Shown: positions 19,710 to 31,243 of the stretch, one piece after another
Numbering within the stretch: position 1 is the first letter of the stretch
How the letters are laid out: the number at the start of each line of letters is the position of its first letter
Source of the DNA: Thalassoglobus sp. JC818
GTDB lineage: Bacteria > Planctomycetota > Planctomycetia > Planctomycetales > Planctomycetaceae
Assembly (NCBI RefSeq): GCF_040717535.1
Contig: NZ_JBFEFI010000009.1
Span: 1-64,000, forward strand
Reading direction: 5' to 3'
DNA length: 64,000 nucleotides
Translations under genes and position numbers: made by a program
Notes under the pieces: model-generated
Database searches by the model: none
Told to the model about the DNA's origin: nothing
What the model saw: the letters and a program-made list of their open reading frames with translations, nothing else

Positions 19710-20207
19710 ATGGTGGAAGCATCTCAATCAGCCCTGCGAGTGGTCCTGTTGGTCACATTCTCGCTGCTTTTCGCCGGTTTGTGGGCGAACGACAGACCGC
19801 AGGAGATCATGGCGCAGAAGGAGCCGATGCATTCAGGGTCGACTCTCATCGGGGACGACTCTTCGATGACATCGATGACTGAACTGGTCACTTCGCTCCC
19901 ACCTCTGGAAGACATTCCAACTATGGAAGCGGAGATTGTCCTCACGATTTCCGTCGAAACCGACGGCCTCACACTCTCACCCGCCGATGTCAGCTCTCAT
20001 ATCAGACAGCTTCCCATCGGGATGGCCAGCGGCGACTACATGATTGTCGACCCGCACGGCGGAGTCGGCTGGCTGCGAATTCGGGGTCAGGTCTCAACGA
20101 CTGTGGAATCGTCACTTCACAGCACAAACGTCGGCGACGTCTGCATGCGGTTCATCCGCGTCACCCCAGTGCAGGTTGTCAGTGAAGAAACGCCAACGGT
20201 CCGCTAG
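19710..20207 (+). CDS. Exported or membrane-anchored hypothetical protein
   Basis: 165 residues, not recognised. Residues 7-26 (SALRVVLLVTFSLLFAGLWA) form a hydrophobic segment ending near an A-N-D site, which fits a signal peptide or a single N-terminal anchor. The rest is Ser/Thr/Glu-rich, then a beta-rich part: AEIVLTISVETDGLTLSP, HIRQLPIGMASGDYMIVDP, and GGVGWLRIRGQVSTTVESS. The ATG start has no strong ribosome-binding site (GGAATC precedes it). Its last 29 bases overlap the end of the converging pgpA gene. Confidence 0.6.
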   Translation: MVEASQSALRVVLLVTFSLLFAGLWANDRPQEIMAQKEPMHSGSTLIGDDSSMTSMTELVTSLPPLEDIPTMEAEIVLTISVETDGLTLSPADVSSHIRQLPIGMASGDYMIVDPHGGVGWLRIRGQVSTTVESSLHSTNVGDVCMRFIRVTPVQVVSEETPTVR

Positions 20208-20721
20208 CGTTCCAACACAGAGTCAGCAGAATCCCTGCAAAAATTCCGGCGACAATGTCATCCAGCATGACTCCCCACTCGCCGGGCAATCTCTCAAAGA
20301 CACCAATCGGCCACGGCTTCACGATGTCGAACGCTCGAAACATCACGAATCCGAGCACTGCTGTTTTCCAGTTCAACGGGACGAAAGCGAACACGAAGGG
20401 AAATGCAGCAATCTCGTCAAAGACAACATGCTTCGGGTCTTTGAAACCGTAATGACGAATCCCGGCTGCACAAATCGGCAGGCCAATCAGAATCATCACT
20501 ACGCCGACGCCAATCATAAAGAGTGGGCTCTCACTGATTGACTGAAGGCCCCAAACGAGAATCGGCCCGAGAAGACTTCCCACCGTTCCCGGGGCAATTG
20601 GTACGGCTCCCACTCCAAGACCGATCGACAGAATGAACAGCACCCGTTCCAGCAGGGTCTTGTCTTTCCGCTTGGTGTGAGGTCGATGAGAAACGTCCTC
20701 ACCCGAATGATTTTCGTTCAC
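20179..20721 (-). CDS. pgpA: Phosphatidylglycerophosphatase A
   Basis: 180 residues from the GTG at 20721, close to the family's 160-170. The signature is present: VGAVPIAPGTVGSLLGPIL at the first helix pair and the acidic pair in GEWGVMLDDIVAGIFAGI near the end, with HVVFDEIAAFPF and MFRAFDIVKPWP between. PgpA removes phosphate from phosphatidylglycerophosphate in the inner membrane, the last step to phosphatidylglycerol. Four hydrophobic segments are seen. The frame is open further upstream to 20853, but the GTG at 20721 overlaps the stop of the Rieske gene (GTGA) and is a natural coupled start. Its 3' end overlaps the converging gene by 29 bases. Confidence 0.88.
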   Translation of the reverse strand: MNENHSGEDVSHRPHTKRKDKTLLERVLFILSIGLGVGAVPIAPGTVGSLLGPILVWGLQSISESPLFMIGVGVVMILIGLPICAAGIRHYGFKDPKHVVFDEIAAFPFVFAFVPLNWKTAVLGFVMFRAFDIVKPWPIGVFERLPGEWGVMLDDIVAGIFAGILLTLCWNASGPLAFLH

Positions 20722-21026
20722 GAAATTTCCACCAGTACAGAATCGCCTTCCACCTTCACGGGAAAGGTCTGCAGTCGAATTTGGGGATTCAAACAATGCT
20801 CGCCAGTGGTGATCTCGTATTGCCACCCGTGCCACGGACAGGTCACGACACATCCGTTGAGCGCCCCCTCAGCGATGGGACCACCCGCATGAGCGCAGAT
20901 CCCATCAATGGCATAATAGCCATCTTCCGTTGAGAACAAGGCGACAATCCGACCTTCGACGACACATTCTTTACTGGTGCCGGTTGCAACTTCGTCTGTT
21001 TTGGCAATTGGAACCCATTGCCCCAT
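20718..21026 (-). CDS. Rieske 2Fe-2S ferredoxin-like protein
   Basis: 102 residues, the size of a stand-alone Rieske ferredoxin (NirD/BphF-like). Both cluster motifs are complete: CAHAGGPIAEG with Cys44 and His46, and CPWHGWQY with Cys63 and His66. It would carry electrons for an oxygenase or reductase in the cytoplasm; the partner is not visible here. The ATG overlaps the alaS stop by one base (TAATG) and its own stop overlaps pgpA (GTGA), so all three are coupled. The functional link to alaS and pgpA is unclear and may be mere co-transcription. Confidence 0.9.
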   Translation of the reverse strand: MGQWVPIAKTDEVATGTSKECVVEGRIVALFSTEDGYYAIDGICAHAGGPIAEGALNGCVVTCPWHGWQYEITTGEHCLNPQIRLQTFPVKVEGDSVLVEIS

Positions 21027-23653
21027 TACGAAGCCCCTTTCGCGATCATTTCAGAGTAAACAGCTTTTCCGCGTTCGAGAGCATCGGCAATCTTCGTTGT
21101 GTCTTTTCCGCCAGCTTCGGCGAGATCCGGTCGACCGCCGCCACCGCCGCCCACAACCTTGGCAGCTTCGCGGATACAGTCGCCCGCTTTGACTCCCTTT
21201 TTGACAAGGTCTTTGCTGACAGCTGCCAGCAGCGCAACTTTTCCGTCGATATCAGCACCAAGCAGAATGGCCACTGAGCCCGATTGTTTTCGCAGTTGAT
21301 CGGCGTATTCGCGAAGTGTTTCCCGGTCGACGCCTTGCAACGTTTCACAAATGACTCGTGCCTCTCCGACCTGTTCGGCGTTCTTCAGCATATCGTCGAC
21401 TGAGCCAGCCACCGAAGCTTTCGTGTACTGATCGAGTTGCTGCTTGAGAGTTTTCAACTCGTCCTGTAGCTGAGAGACCTTCCGAGGCAATTCCTGGAAT
21501 TGCGGAGTTTTGAGCTGCGTTGCGACTTCCTTCAGGAGACCTTCCTGATTGCGAATTCGCTGAATCGCTTTCTTCCCGGTGGAAGCGACGATTCGACGCA
21601 CACCGGCAGCGACATTTTCTTCAGATTCAATTCGACAGAGTCCGACCTGACCGGTGTTGTCGAGGTGCGTTCCTCCGCACAATTCGCGGCTGAAGTCACC
21701 CATTTGGACGACGCGTACACGATCGGGATATTTCTCCCCGAACAGAGCCATCGCGCCCAGCTTCTTTGCGTCTTTGAGATCCATGAAGTTCGTCGAAACG
21801 GGAACGCCTTCCGAAATACGCTCGTTGACGATGTCTTCGATCTTCAGCAATTCGTCGGGGCTGACGGCTGCTCCATGCGAGAAGTCGAACCGAAGGTGAT
21901 CGTCCTCGACTTTCGATCCTCGTTGCGTTGCATGGTCACCGAGCACCTGATGCAAAGCGTGATGCAGCAAGTGTGTCGCCGAGTGAGCACGACGAATACC
22001 GGCTCGTTTCACCGCATCGACTTCCGCCGTCACTGAATCGTTGAGATGTACTTCGCCCGACGTCAGTCGGCCTCGGTGCACGATTAAGCCAGCATGTTTT
22101 TGCGTGTCCAGAATCTCGATTTCACCGCGTTCGCTACGGAGCACGCCGACATCACCGACCTGCCCACCAGACTCCGCATAGAAAGGACTCTGATTGAGAA
22201 TAACGTCCACTGGCAAATCGACATGGCTGACAGACTCGACGGTCTCTCCATTCTGAATGAGCCCCACAACGACCGCTTCAGAGGTGACACCTTCATAAGC
22301 CAGAAACTTGGTTTCTCCCTGCGACTTCTGCAATTCATCGAGCGGACCGGCAGCCATTACACCCCACGAAATGCCTTTTCCGCTGTCGGTCTTGTGTTTG
22401 GTTTCAGCAGCCCGGAACCCTTCCATATCGATCGAGAGTCCCTGATCAGCTGCGAGCGAGGACGTGAGATCGAGGATGAATCCATCAGTTTGGTGAAGAT
22501 CGAAAACTTCTTTACCTGGGAGCGATTTTCGATTCGAAGACTTCGCGACTTCGACGAGTTTTTCGAACTTACCGAGACCCCGCTCGATTGTTCCGAGAAA
22601 GTTCTCTTCCTCAGCCCGAATCGTATCCTGCACGTTCGCCAGTGTCTTTTTCAACTCCGGATAAGGCTGCGCCATCATGTCGACAATTGCCGGAACAACC
22701 TGATAGACGAACGGCTGTTTCTGTCCGAGTAGATACCCTTCGAGGAATGCCCTGCGGAGCAAGAGACGAATGATGTACGACTCTTCTTTGCTTCCGGGTG
22801 ACACCCCTTCATGGATGGCGAAAGTACATGCGCGGGCGTGGTCGGTAATCCGACGAATGGCGCGACCGGCTTTGCCATCGAACTGATACGGAGTCTCGAG
22901 GATTTCTCCAACGTTCTCACAGAGCGGGCGGAGAATATCGATCTCGTAGTTGCTCTCGACACCTTGGAGAACGGCAGCTGTTCGCTCCAGCCCCATTCCG
23001 GTGTCGATGTTCTTCTTGGGAAGAGGACGAAGATTGTCCGGCGGATCACCAACTCGATTGAACTGGGTGAACACCAAGTTCCAGATTTCGACTTCTTTGC
23101 CACCACCGGGCGGGTGATAGTAGATCTCGCTGCAGGGGCCACAAACTCCATCGGGACCTTGTGAAGGAGCTTCTGCCGGCCAGAAGTTTTCGCGTTCATC
23201 TTCGCGTGTGATGCGATCGAGAGGCAGCCCGACTTCTTTGTGCCAGATGCCAGCCGCTTCTTCGTCGTCGAGATAGACAGTGACCGTCAATCGTTCGGGT
23301 TTCAGTCCGAGCCAGTTGGAGTCCGTCAAAAACTCCCACGCCCAGTGAATTGCTTCTCGTTTGAAATAGTCACCAAACGAAAAGTTCCCCAACATCTCAA
23401 AGAACGTGTGGTGATACGCTGTGACGCCAACGTTCCCGATGTCTCCGGTCCGCAAACACTTTTGGCATGTCGTTGCGCGTGTGTAATCGAGCGGACCAAT
23501 CCCCAAAAATTGATTCTTGAACTGGTTCATCCCCGCCGGGGTAAAGAGAACCGTGGGATCATCCTGAGGGACGAGAACATCACTCGGACGGCGGACGCAG
23601 TTCTTGGACTCGAAATACTTCAGGTAGGCTTCGCGGAGTTCGTTCGTCTTCAT
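21026..23653 (-). CDS. alaS: Alanine-tRNA ligase
   Basis: 875 residues, normal for AlaRS, which charges tRNA-Ala in the cytoplasm. The N-terminus [19 protein letters not shown] is typical and fixes the start at 23653; the frame is open 12 codons further. Class II motifs appear in [15 protein letters not shown] and [20 protein letters not shown]-like sequence. The editing domain carries [13 protein letters not shown] and CGGTHLDN, giving the zinc-binding HxxxH and CxxxH residues. A DHHA1 C-terminal part ends with [17 protein letters not shown]. It heads an overlapping set with the Rieske and pgpA genes. No strong ribosome-binding site is visible. Confidence 0.97.
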   Translation of the reverse strand: MKTNELREAYLKYFESKNCVRRPSDVLVPQDDPTVLFTPAGMNQFKNQFLGIGPLDYTRATTCQKCLRTGDIGNVGVTAYHHTFFEMLGNFSFGDYFKREAIHWAWEFLTDSNWLGLKPERLTVTVYLDDEEAAGIWHKEVGLPLDRITREDERENFWPAEAPSQGPDGVCGPCSEIYYHPPGGGKEVEIWNLVFTQFNRVGDPPDNLRPLPKKNIDTGMGLERTAAVLQGVESNYEIDILRPLCENVGEILETPYQFDGKAGRAIRRITDHARACTFAIHEGVSPGSKEESYIIRLLLRRAFLEGYLLGQKQPFVYQVVPAIVDMMAQPYPELKKTLANVQDTIRAEEENFLGTIERGLGKFEKLVEVAKSSNRKSLPGKEVFDLHQTDGFILDLTSSLAADQGLSIDMEGFRAAETKHKTDSGKGISWGVMAAGPLDELQKSQGETKFLAYEGVTSEAVVVGLIQNGETVESVSHVDLPVDVILNQSPFYAESGGQVGDVGVLRSERGEIEILDTQKHAGLIVHRGRLTSGEVHLNDSVTAEVDAVKRAGIRRAHSATHLLHHALHQVLGDHATQRGSKVEDDHLRFDFSHGAAVSPDELLKIEDIVNERISEGVPVSTNFMDLKDAKKLGAMALFGEKYPDRVRVVQMGDFSRELCGGTHLDNTGQVGLCRIESEENVAAGVRRIVASTGKKAIQRIRNQEGLLKEVATQLKTPQFQELPRKVSQLQDELKTLKQQLDQYTKASVAGSVDDMLKNAEQVGEARVICETLQGVDRETLREYADQLRKQSGSVAILLGADIDGKVALLAAVSKDLVKKGVKAGDCIREAAKVVGGGGGGRPDLAEAGGKDTTKIADALERGKAVYSEMIAKGAS

Positions 23654-23746
23654 AATTTTGCAGCGCAATCGTTTCTCGGGTTTCGTCAACGCGACGAATT
23701 ACCGAATCTTTTCTATGTCAGGTTGCAGACAGGCACTCTTCGCAGC

Positions 23747-25351
23747 TCAACGCTTGCCTCGGACTCTGTCTGTATACGGTGGATTGTCAAAGGTCGAACC
23801 GTCACCGGTTACGCGTGGGTCGCCGGTTTCTTTCAAAACGGTCATCAACCGATCCGAAAGTTGTTGTTTAATCTCTTGATCATCGTCATTTCCGGCCAGG
23901 TTGTGCATCTGAAACGGATCGTCTCGCAGATCGTACAACTCTTCCTCAGGCCGCAGACCATAAGCGAAATCAAGAAACGGCTTCATTTCCGGCTCGTTCA
24001 ATCGAACGGTCAACCACGCCTTCGACGGACTCGCATCAAGGTCCCCAAATGCGATCATTGTATTGTTGGCGAGCTGATCGTACGTTGGCAGTTCTGAGTC
24101 TGCGACTCCGTATCCCGGACCGTCACCCATCGGCCAGCGTTCCGGTTTGAAGTTGCGAATATACAGATAGTCGCGCGTCCGAATCGCTCGCTGCGGATAC
24201 GGCAAGGCGTTCTCTCGAACATCAGCCACATGTCGCTCTCGACCGACAATCACCGAATCCCGCGTCGGATCAACCTGCCCTGATTCATTGGACTTCAAGA
24301 CCGGAACCAAACTTCGACCTGTCATCACTTCCGGAGGAGTGACGCCAGCTGCTTCAAGGAATGTTGGAGCGAGATCCGGTAGGCAGACAAAATCTTCGAC
24401 GACACGGTTCGCTGGCACTTCTTTTCCCCAGCGAATCATCAGCGGAACGTGAACTCCGAAATCATACAGATTGCACTTTCCGCGAGGCATCCCCGGGAAG
24501 CCGTGATCCCCCGAAACGACGACGATTGTGTTTTCGAGTTCGCCGCGTTTTTCCAATTCATCAAGCAGCACTCCGAGGCCAGCATCGAAGGCCATTGCTT
24601 CTCCAAGATAATCAGCGACGTCTTCGCGAATGACTGGGACGTCGGGCAGAAACGGCGGAATCTTCCCTTTGAGATCATCAGGATCAATTCCCCACAGCTT
24701 CTTGCCGGAGCCTTGAACCCACTTCCGATGGCAGTTCGTCGGTCCAAACCAGTAGCAATATGGTTCATCCCCTTCCCGATCATTCAGGAAGTCGGCGAAG
24801 TTTCCACGAACTTCATCATAAAGCTCCTGTTTTGCAGCTTCGGTGTCGTCTCGTTTCGAAACGTACTGAGAGAACCCGTTGAACTTGTTTCCGTTTCCGT
24901 TGTACGCCGTGCGTTTCGCACCGTAGGGAGCATTGGCCACGGTCCCGGGACTCCAGACTTTGTTTGAATGACCGATGTGATATCCGTTCTGCTCCAGAAG
25001 AAGTGGATACGTCGGAATCGACTCGTCCCAGACAGCTTCCTGCAGAATCGCCCCCCGTCCAGTCCGCCAGAAGTACTGCCCGGAGAGCAGTGAGCTTCGA
25101 CAGGGAGTACAGGAAGGAGCGTTCACGAACGCATTCTGAAACAGAACACCTTCCTGAGCGACGCGATCGATGTTCGGCGTCGTAACGACATCACTCAAAC
25201 CGCCCGGTTCAAGCTCTGCATAAACGCTGGCATATTTGCCAAGGTCATCTGCGAAAGCGAACACAATGTTCGGACGATCGTCCGCGCAAACGGAAACGCT
25301 CAGAAATACTCCGAACAGTAAGGTGAATAAAATTTGAGCGCGCTGAATCAT
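23747..25351 (-). CDS. Secreted sulfatase (type I, formylglycine-dependent)
   Basis: 534 residues. Residues 1-22 form a signal peptide ([17 protein letters not shown]), so the enzyme is exported. The metal site opens with [16 protein letters not shown]. The sulfatase signature is [11 protein letters not shown] with Cys81 as the predicted formylglycine precursor (C-x-P-x-R). A later [16 protein letters not shown] supplies metal and substrate residues. Such sulfatases hydrolyse sulfate esters of polysaccharides, a hallmark of planctomycetes; the exact substrate is unknown. Its ATG overlaps the stop of the upstream protease gene (ATGA), an unusual pairing. No separate maturase gene is in the window. 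Confidence 0.9.
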   Translation of the reverse strand: MIQRAQILFTLLFGVFLSVSVCADDRPNIVFAFADDLGKYASVYAELEPGGLSDVVTTPNIDRVAQEGVLFQNAFVNAPSCTPCRSSLLSGQYFWRTGRGAILQEAVWDESIPTYPLLLEQNGYHIGHSNKVWSPGTVANAPYGAKRTAYNGNGNKFNGFSQYVSKRDDTEAAKQELYDEVRGNFADFLNDREGDEPYCYWFGPTNCHRKWVQGSGKKLWGIDPDDLKGKIPPFLPDVPVIREDVADYLGEAMAFDAGLGVLLDELEKRGELENTIVVVSGDHGFPGMPRGKCNLYDFGVHVPLMIRWGKEVPANRVVEDFVCLPDLAPTFLEAAGVTPPEVMTGRSLVPVLKSNESGQVDPTRDSVIVGRERHVADVRENALPYPQRAIRTRDYLYIRNFKPERWPMGDGPGYGVADSELPTYDQLANNTMIAFGDLDASPSKAWLTVRLNEPEMKPFLDFAYGLRPEEELYDLRDDPFQMHNLAGNDDDQEIKQQLSDRLMTVLKETGDPRVTGDGSTFDNPPYTDRVRGKR

Positions 25352-26907
25352 CTTTCGTTCCCATCGAGCGGTTTTGGAGGTGAAACAGATTCGCCGAGGA
25401 CAAATTCCTGCCCATCGGAAAGTTCGAGCCTCGTCTCACCTCGGGCGTCGCGTATGAACTTTTCGAAATCTTCGGGTGTTTCTACCTGTTGGCCCCCCAA
25501 CTTGACAACGAACTGGCCCACTTGCAATCCCGCTTCCGCAGCAGGACTTCCATCCTCGATGCTGGTAATCACGACTCCTCGCGGGAATTGCGACAAAAAC
25601 CGATCAGGCAGAAAGCTTCGCCGAGCTGTTGGATAATCGATCCTGATTCCTCGCCAGACCGGGACGCGATCTTGAGTGGCCACAATCGGCAGATTGTTCA
25701 AAGCAGGCCACTTTCCGAGGATCATGCTGAGCGTCAGAATGCCGATTCCATTGGGCCGGTAGACAATCAGGTCCGCCTGATTTCCCGCACCCACCAATCC
25801 TATAAGCCGGACGAGATCATCCCCGCTCGTCACTGGTTGCCCGTTCACTTGCAAGACAACATCCTGAACCTGCAATCCACCACGCTCAGCGGGCGATTCG
25901 GGCGAAACCCGGTTAATAATGGCTGCCGTCTGATTGGGAATTGTCGGACCGAGTTCACGCATCAGACTTTCGGTCGCATCGCCTGGATGAATGCCGAGGA
26001 AGCCGTAATCGACCTCATAGCCGTTAAGCAGACTTTCGATGACACCCCGAAATTCACCGATCGGAATCGCCATCGCAGACCGGGAATCTCTTTGTTGTGG
26101 AAGCGATTGTGCCGTCATTAGGCCAGCGAGTTCCCCATCGAGTGTGAAGAGCGGAGTTCCGCTCCACTGAAAACTCTTTCCCAGATCGACATCTGCCAGT
26201 GTGCCCAGATCGTGAATCGACCTTTCGGAAATGTCCGTTAAGACGACAGGGCTGAGCCGACCTCCCAAGCTTTGACAAACCGTCAAAGACAGCTTCGGGC
26301 TCTCCCCATCTCGGATTCGCAACGGATCTCCAATCGCCACACAGACTGAACCGACCTTGAGTGACTTCCCGGAGGCGAGTCGAACTCGCTCGGGAAGAGC
26401 GCCTTCAATTGTGCCTGTCACAATCGCCAAGTCGCTGCGAGGATCAGAAGCGACCACGCTCACATCGGAAATTTCCCCCTCGGAAGAGAGCAGCGACAAC
26501 TTCGTCGACGGATGACGACGCTCAATGATCGGTTCCAAAAGATGAGCGTTGGTCAGCACAGAAAGCTGTTGACCGTCCACGCTCAGAACAACACCGATCC
26601 CCATCCGTGCAGGAATCGGCTGGAAGCGAGGCTGAGTCCCGGACGGATCGTTCTCCTCGCCCTCCTGTTGCTTCTGAGAACTTCCGGACTGAACAACGAC
26701 AGCCACAACAGCCGACTTGTGGTTCGCGAAGACTTCCTGAACGGCATCTTCGAACTCAGTCAGAGCACTCACGCTGGCAGCCTCAGAAGAATCTCGGCCA
26801 GTCTTGTTGGTCGAGTCATCATCTCCGGCGGCGCACACCGTCTGACAGAACAGCAGCGTCGAGCACAGAATCAAAAAGCTGTTTGAAGCTCCAGCGGGAC
26901 GTCTCAC
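25348..26907 (-). CDS. HtrA-like serine protease with two PDZ domains
   Basis: 519 residues. An N-terminal signal ([16 protein letters not shown]) directs export. The trypsin-like domain spans about 55-290: His122 in LTNAHLLEP, Asp159 in DPRSDLAIV, and Ser249 in FQWSGTPLF, which replaces the usual GNSGGP. All three triad residues are thus present, but the oxyanion loop is altered (Gly-Asn to Gln-Trp, second Gly to Thr). Two PDZ domains follow at about 300-385 and 425-505 ([40 protein letters not shown]). DegP/HtrA proteins act in envelope quality control. It is the first gene of a coupled pair with the sulfatase and is transcribed divergently from the Gfo/Idh gene. Confidence 0.85.
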   Translation of the reverse strand: MRRPAGASNSFLILCSTLLFCQTVCAAGDDDSTNKTGRDSSEAASVSALTEFEDAVQEVFANHKSAVVAVVVQSGSSQKQQEGEENDPSGTQPRFQPIPARMGIGVVLSVDGQQLSVLTNAHLLEPIIERRHPSTKLSLLSSEGEISDVSVVASDPRSDLAIVTGTIEGALPERVRLASGKSLKVGSVCVAIGDPLRIRDGESPKLSLTVCQSLGGRLSPVVLTDISERSIHDLGTLADVDLGKSFQWSGTPLFTLDGELAGLMTAQSLPQQRDSRSAMAIPIGEFRGVIESLLNGYEVDYGFLGIHPGDATESLMRELGPTIPNQTAAIINRVSPESPAERGGLQVQDVVLQVNGQPVTSGDDLVRLIGLVGAGNQADLIVYRPNGIGILTLSMILGKWPALNNLPIVATQDRVPVWRGIRIDYPTARRSFLPDRFLSQFPRGVVITSIEDGSPAAEAGLQVGQFVVKLGGQQVETPEDFEKFIRDARGETRLELSDGQEFVLGESVSPPKPLDGNER

Positions 26908-27151
26908 GGCGGGCCTTGAATGATCGGATCAATAGGAAACGATTGCCTGATTGTTGCGATCGCTGAGAAAATACCAAGACGAGTCGCCACAATCTCGCCA
27001 GTTCGCTTTCCAGAAGTTTTCTGTCCGCTGTTTTTGCATCCAGCACGTTGGATACGTTAAGCTGTGGATCGATTCAGTAATCGCAAATTTGATCCAAATC
27101 TTAATCAAGATCTGATTCCATCAGAACAGAACGGCGAAGGAGACTCCATTC

Positions 27152-28537
<1,386 letters not shown>

Positions 28538-28600
28538 TTGACTCGTTGAAATCTGCATCTGAGCAGACACTCAGAGCACTTGAGCATCATCGATGATGAC

Positions 28601-28633
28601 AGAAAAACCTGGCCATTCCGGTCAGGTTTTTCT
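28601..28633 (+). terminator. Intrinsic terminator after the Gfo/Idh gene
   Basis: AGAAAAACCTGGCC and GGTCAGGTTTTTCT form a 13-14 base stem with a 5-base loop, followed by TCTTTT. It stands 63 bases past the stop codon and has the A-tract/T-tract symmetry of a bidirectional intrinsic terminator. Confidence 0.85.
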
Positions 28634-28765
28634 CTTTTCCAGACGTGACACGAACGCAAGAATCACAGATCTCCGCGATCAAAGATTGACGTTTGATTCA
28701 TTCGACTGACGTTCTGACGTCTTCAACAATGTCCTGATAGCTGAAGGAAGTGATCGACCGGCGAC

Positions 28766-29149
28766 ATGGCGAGATTTGCAATTTTGCGTCACGACTGGCC
28801 CTTTCTCCACTGGGACTTCCTCGTTGAGTCCGGCAACATTCTCTTGACCTGGAGACTTGCAATCGAGCCGGCATACGAAGTCGAAATCGCTGCGGAACAG
28901 CTTCCTCCTCACCGCCTCGTCTATCTCGACTACGAGGGTCCTGTCAGCGGCGGACGTGGCGAAGTCTCTAATTGGGATCGCGGTGAACTCCTCGATTTCC
29001 ATAAAATGGGTGATGACTTCGACTTGAAGATCGCTGGAAAGCAGATTTCCGGCCCTGTTCGAATCAGGAAAACCTCTGATTCTTCGTCGGAATCCCATTT
29101 CGTCGTCGTATTCGGCAAGACCGGGACTTCACACGAGGCAAACCGATAA
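28766..29149 (+). CDS. Stand-alone LigD-type 3'-phosphoesterase domain protein
   Basis: 127 residues made only of the phosphoesterase domain that forms the N-terminus of bacterial LigD. The active-site block RHDWPFLHWDF gives His9, His15 and Asp17 (His-x5-His-x-Asp as in LigD), and PPHRLVYLDYEG gives His49 and Tyr53. GEVSNWDRGEL matches the later conserved loop. The Arg that normally follows the Asp-Phe pair is Leu19, so activity may be altered. The LigD domain trims 3' ends during end joining. No ligase, polymerase or Ku gene is near. Planctomycetes often carry such lone domains; the role is unknown. The ATG has a weak GGCGACATG context. Confidence 0.82.
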   Translation: MARFAILRHDWPFLHWDFLVESGNILLTWRLAIEPAYEVEIAAEQLPPHRLVYLDYEGPVSGGRGEVSNWDRGELLDFHKMGDDFDLKIAGKQISGPVRIRKTSDSSSESHFVVVFGKTGTSHEANR

Positions 29150-29360
29150 CTCACTGCTAAATAACAACTTAAACGCAACAACAAACGTCCGTCGGCAATT
29201 TGAGTTCACTGCATTCCGGAAATCGAAACGAACATATCTTTCTGGAATGAGGTAAGAAAAAAGAAGAGGTGAAATTGTTCTTCACCAATTCTGAATCATA
29301 AGACGCTGCCAGAAGAGACTGATTGCTGCCGGGCAAAGTCGTCATCGCGGAGAGAGGGAA

Positions 29361-31004
29361 ATGTTGCCGAAAATCAACAACATCATCATGTTCACAGCGC
29401 TTGCCGGAGCGTTGTCCCTGCCTCGCATTTGCTCAGCAGAAACCGAATTCTCAACGGGTTCTTCGGACCCGCTGATCCAGTTTATTAATGATCAGATCAC
29501 TCAGACTTGGGAAGACAACGAAGTTGAGCCGAGCGAAGTCGCTTCCGAAGCCGAGTGGCTTCGACGGGTGTACCTCGACATCATCGGACGAATTCCCTCA
29601 GCGGAAGAAGTCGACGCATTTCTTAACGACACATCTGAGACAAAACGCTCAGTGAAAGTTGATGAGCTATTGGCTCATCCCGATTACGTCCGCAACTTTA
29701 CCGGAGTCTGGACGAATCTGCTCATCGGTAGAAACACCCCCGACGGCACCAGTCGTCCGGGAATGCAGAAGTTCCTGCGAGAGAGTTTCGCACGAAATCG
29801 CCCCTGGAACGAGATCGTTTACGACCTCGTCACAGCTGAGGGACACTTCGAAGAAAACGGTGCAGTTAACTTCATCCTCGCACAGCTTCAAGGAAACGCA
29901 AACAGCGAAGACTATCACGTTGAAGCCACCGCAAAGCTGACACGCGTCCTGCTCGGAATGCAGGTTCAGTGTACACAGTGTCACGATCACCCATTCAACG
30001 ACTGGAAGCAAAATCAGTTCTGGGAGTTCAACAGCTTCTTACGACAGACTCGCCGAATTGACCACGAGCGCTACGACGCTGCTTCGGGACAGATGGTCGA
30101 CGACTACTCTGAACTGTCGTATCGGGATTTCGATGGACCGGTTTACTACGAAATGCGGAATGGCCTCGTGCAGGTTGCGTTTCCGAACTACCTCGGCGAA
30201 ACCTTCGAGGAACGCGGAATCAATCGCCGCGAAGAGCTCGGAAAAATGATGGCCTACGACGACGAATCACAGACCGTCGCCCGAGCCATGGTGAACCGAA
30301 CCTGGGCCCACTTTATGGGATACGGATTCACACGACCTGTCGACGACATGGGTCCCCATAATGTTCCCAGCCATCCCGAACTTCTCGATCGTCTCAGCGA
30401 GGAATTCGTCAAAAGCGGATACGACGTCAAACAATTAGTCCGCTGGATCTGCAACACTAACGCATACAATTTAACCAGCCAGTTTGGAGAAGCGAACGAA
30501 TTCGATAACCCCGCCGCTGGTGAGGTTCCGCTGTTCAGTCATATGTATGTCAAAACGATGACGGCTGAGCAGTTGTATGATTCGCTTCTCGTCGCAACGA
30601 ATGCTCACGCCAGCGGTGCGGGAAATTATGAGCAATCAGAACAGCAGCGTATGCGATGGATGCAGGATTACCTGCGCATCTTTGGAGGGAATGAAGAAGA
30701 CGAACCCACACTCTTCAGCGGAAGTATTCCGCAAGCCCTGCTTATGATGAATGGCCCACTGGTGCAAAAAGCGATTGATGCCGAGAAAGGGAGCTATCTG
30801 CATTCCGTTCTCAGCAACAGCAGTTTTCGAAATGACTCAGCCCGAATTCAGGCTCTGTTTGTCTCGGCTTTGGGACGTATGCCCAGCCGAAACGAAACCA
30901 CCCAAATCAAGAAACTGATGCAACTCAGTCGCGATCCTTTAACGGCCTATCAGGATCTCTACTGGGCATTACTCAACTCGAACGAGTTTATCGTCAACCA
31001 TTAA
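29361..31004 (+). CDS. DUF1549/DUF1553 exported protein
   Basis: 547 residues. Residues 8-27 (NIIMFTALAGALSLPRICSA) are a signal peptide. DUF1549 follows (WLRRVYLDIIGRIPSAEEVD, VWTNLLIGRNTPDG), with a single haem-like or metal-binding CTQCHDHPF motif at about residue 206. DUF1553 forms the rest (ARAMVNRTWAHFMGYGFTRP, VDDMGPHNVPSHPELLDRLS, QALLMMNGPLVQKA). These proteins are abundant in planctomycetes and pair with DUF1501 proteins, as here. The function is unknown, but the CxxCH may bind haem c. The gene is followed 240 bases later by a DUF1501 gene on the same strand. It is a clear paralogue of the C-terminal body of the 33160 gene. Confidence 0.9.
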   Translation: MLPKINNIIMFTALAGALSLPRICSAETEFSTGSSDPLIQFINDQITQTWEDNEVEPSEVASEAEWLRRVYLDIIGRIPSAEEVDAFLNDTSETKRSVKVDELLAHPDYVRNFTGVWTNLLIGRNTPDGTSRPGMQKFLRESFARNRPWNEIVYDLVTAEGHFEENGAVNFILAQLQGNANSEDYHVEATAKLTRVLLGMQVQCTQCHDHPFNDWKQNQFWEFNSFLRQTRRIDHERYDAASGQMVDDYSELSYRDFDGPVYYEMRNGLVQVAFPNYLGETFEERGINRREELGKMMAYDDESQTVARAMVNRTWAHFMGYGFTRPVDDMGPHNVPSHPELLDRLSEEFVKSGYDVKQLVRWICNTNAYNLTSQFGEANEFDNPAAGEVPLFSHMYVKTMTAEQLYDSLLVATNAHASGAGNYEQSEQQRMRWMQDYLRIFGGNEEDEPTLFSGSIPQALLMMNGPLVQKAIDAEKGSYLHSVLSNSSFRNDSARIQALFVSALGRMPSRNETTQIKKLMQLSRDPLTAYQDLYWALLNSNEFIVNH

Positions 31005-31178
31005 ATGGTTTTACGATGCCCCCCGGAAACATTCCAAGATTTTCGGTGACATCGTCACTGAAAACCAATGCTTCCCCAGCATTGAGCCCAGGCGGATACA
31101 GCCTACGAGGACCAGAAACCGAACATTCGATCACGCTTCCTTGTGTTTCGTGATCACAGCAGTAACAGCCACTGAAAC

Positions 31179-31234
31179 CTCCTCAACTCGAGGACGCGTG
31201 ACAAACAACTCCTCACCCGAGGATGAGTGACAAA
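31179..31234 (+). repeat. Pair of imperfect direct repeats before the DUF1501 gene
   Basis: Two 26-27 base copies lie 3 bases apart (31179-31205 and 31209-31234). Both begin CTCCTCA, contain CGAGGA and end GTGACAAA. Each copy also holds a small inverted repeat (TCCTC/GAGGA). The second copy overlaps the start region of the DUF1501 gene, so the repeats may affect its translation or bind a regulator. Confidence 0.6.
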
Positions 31235-31243
31235 GGTGACAAG

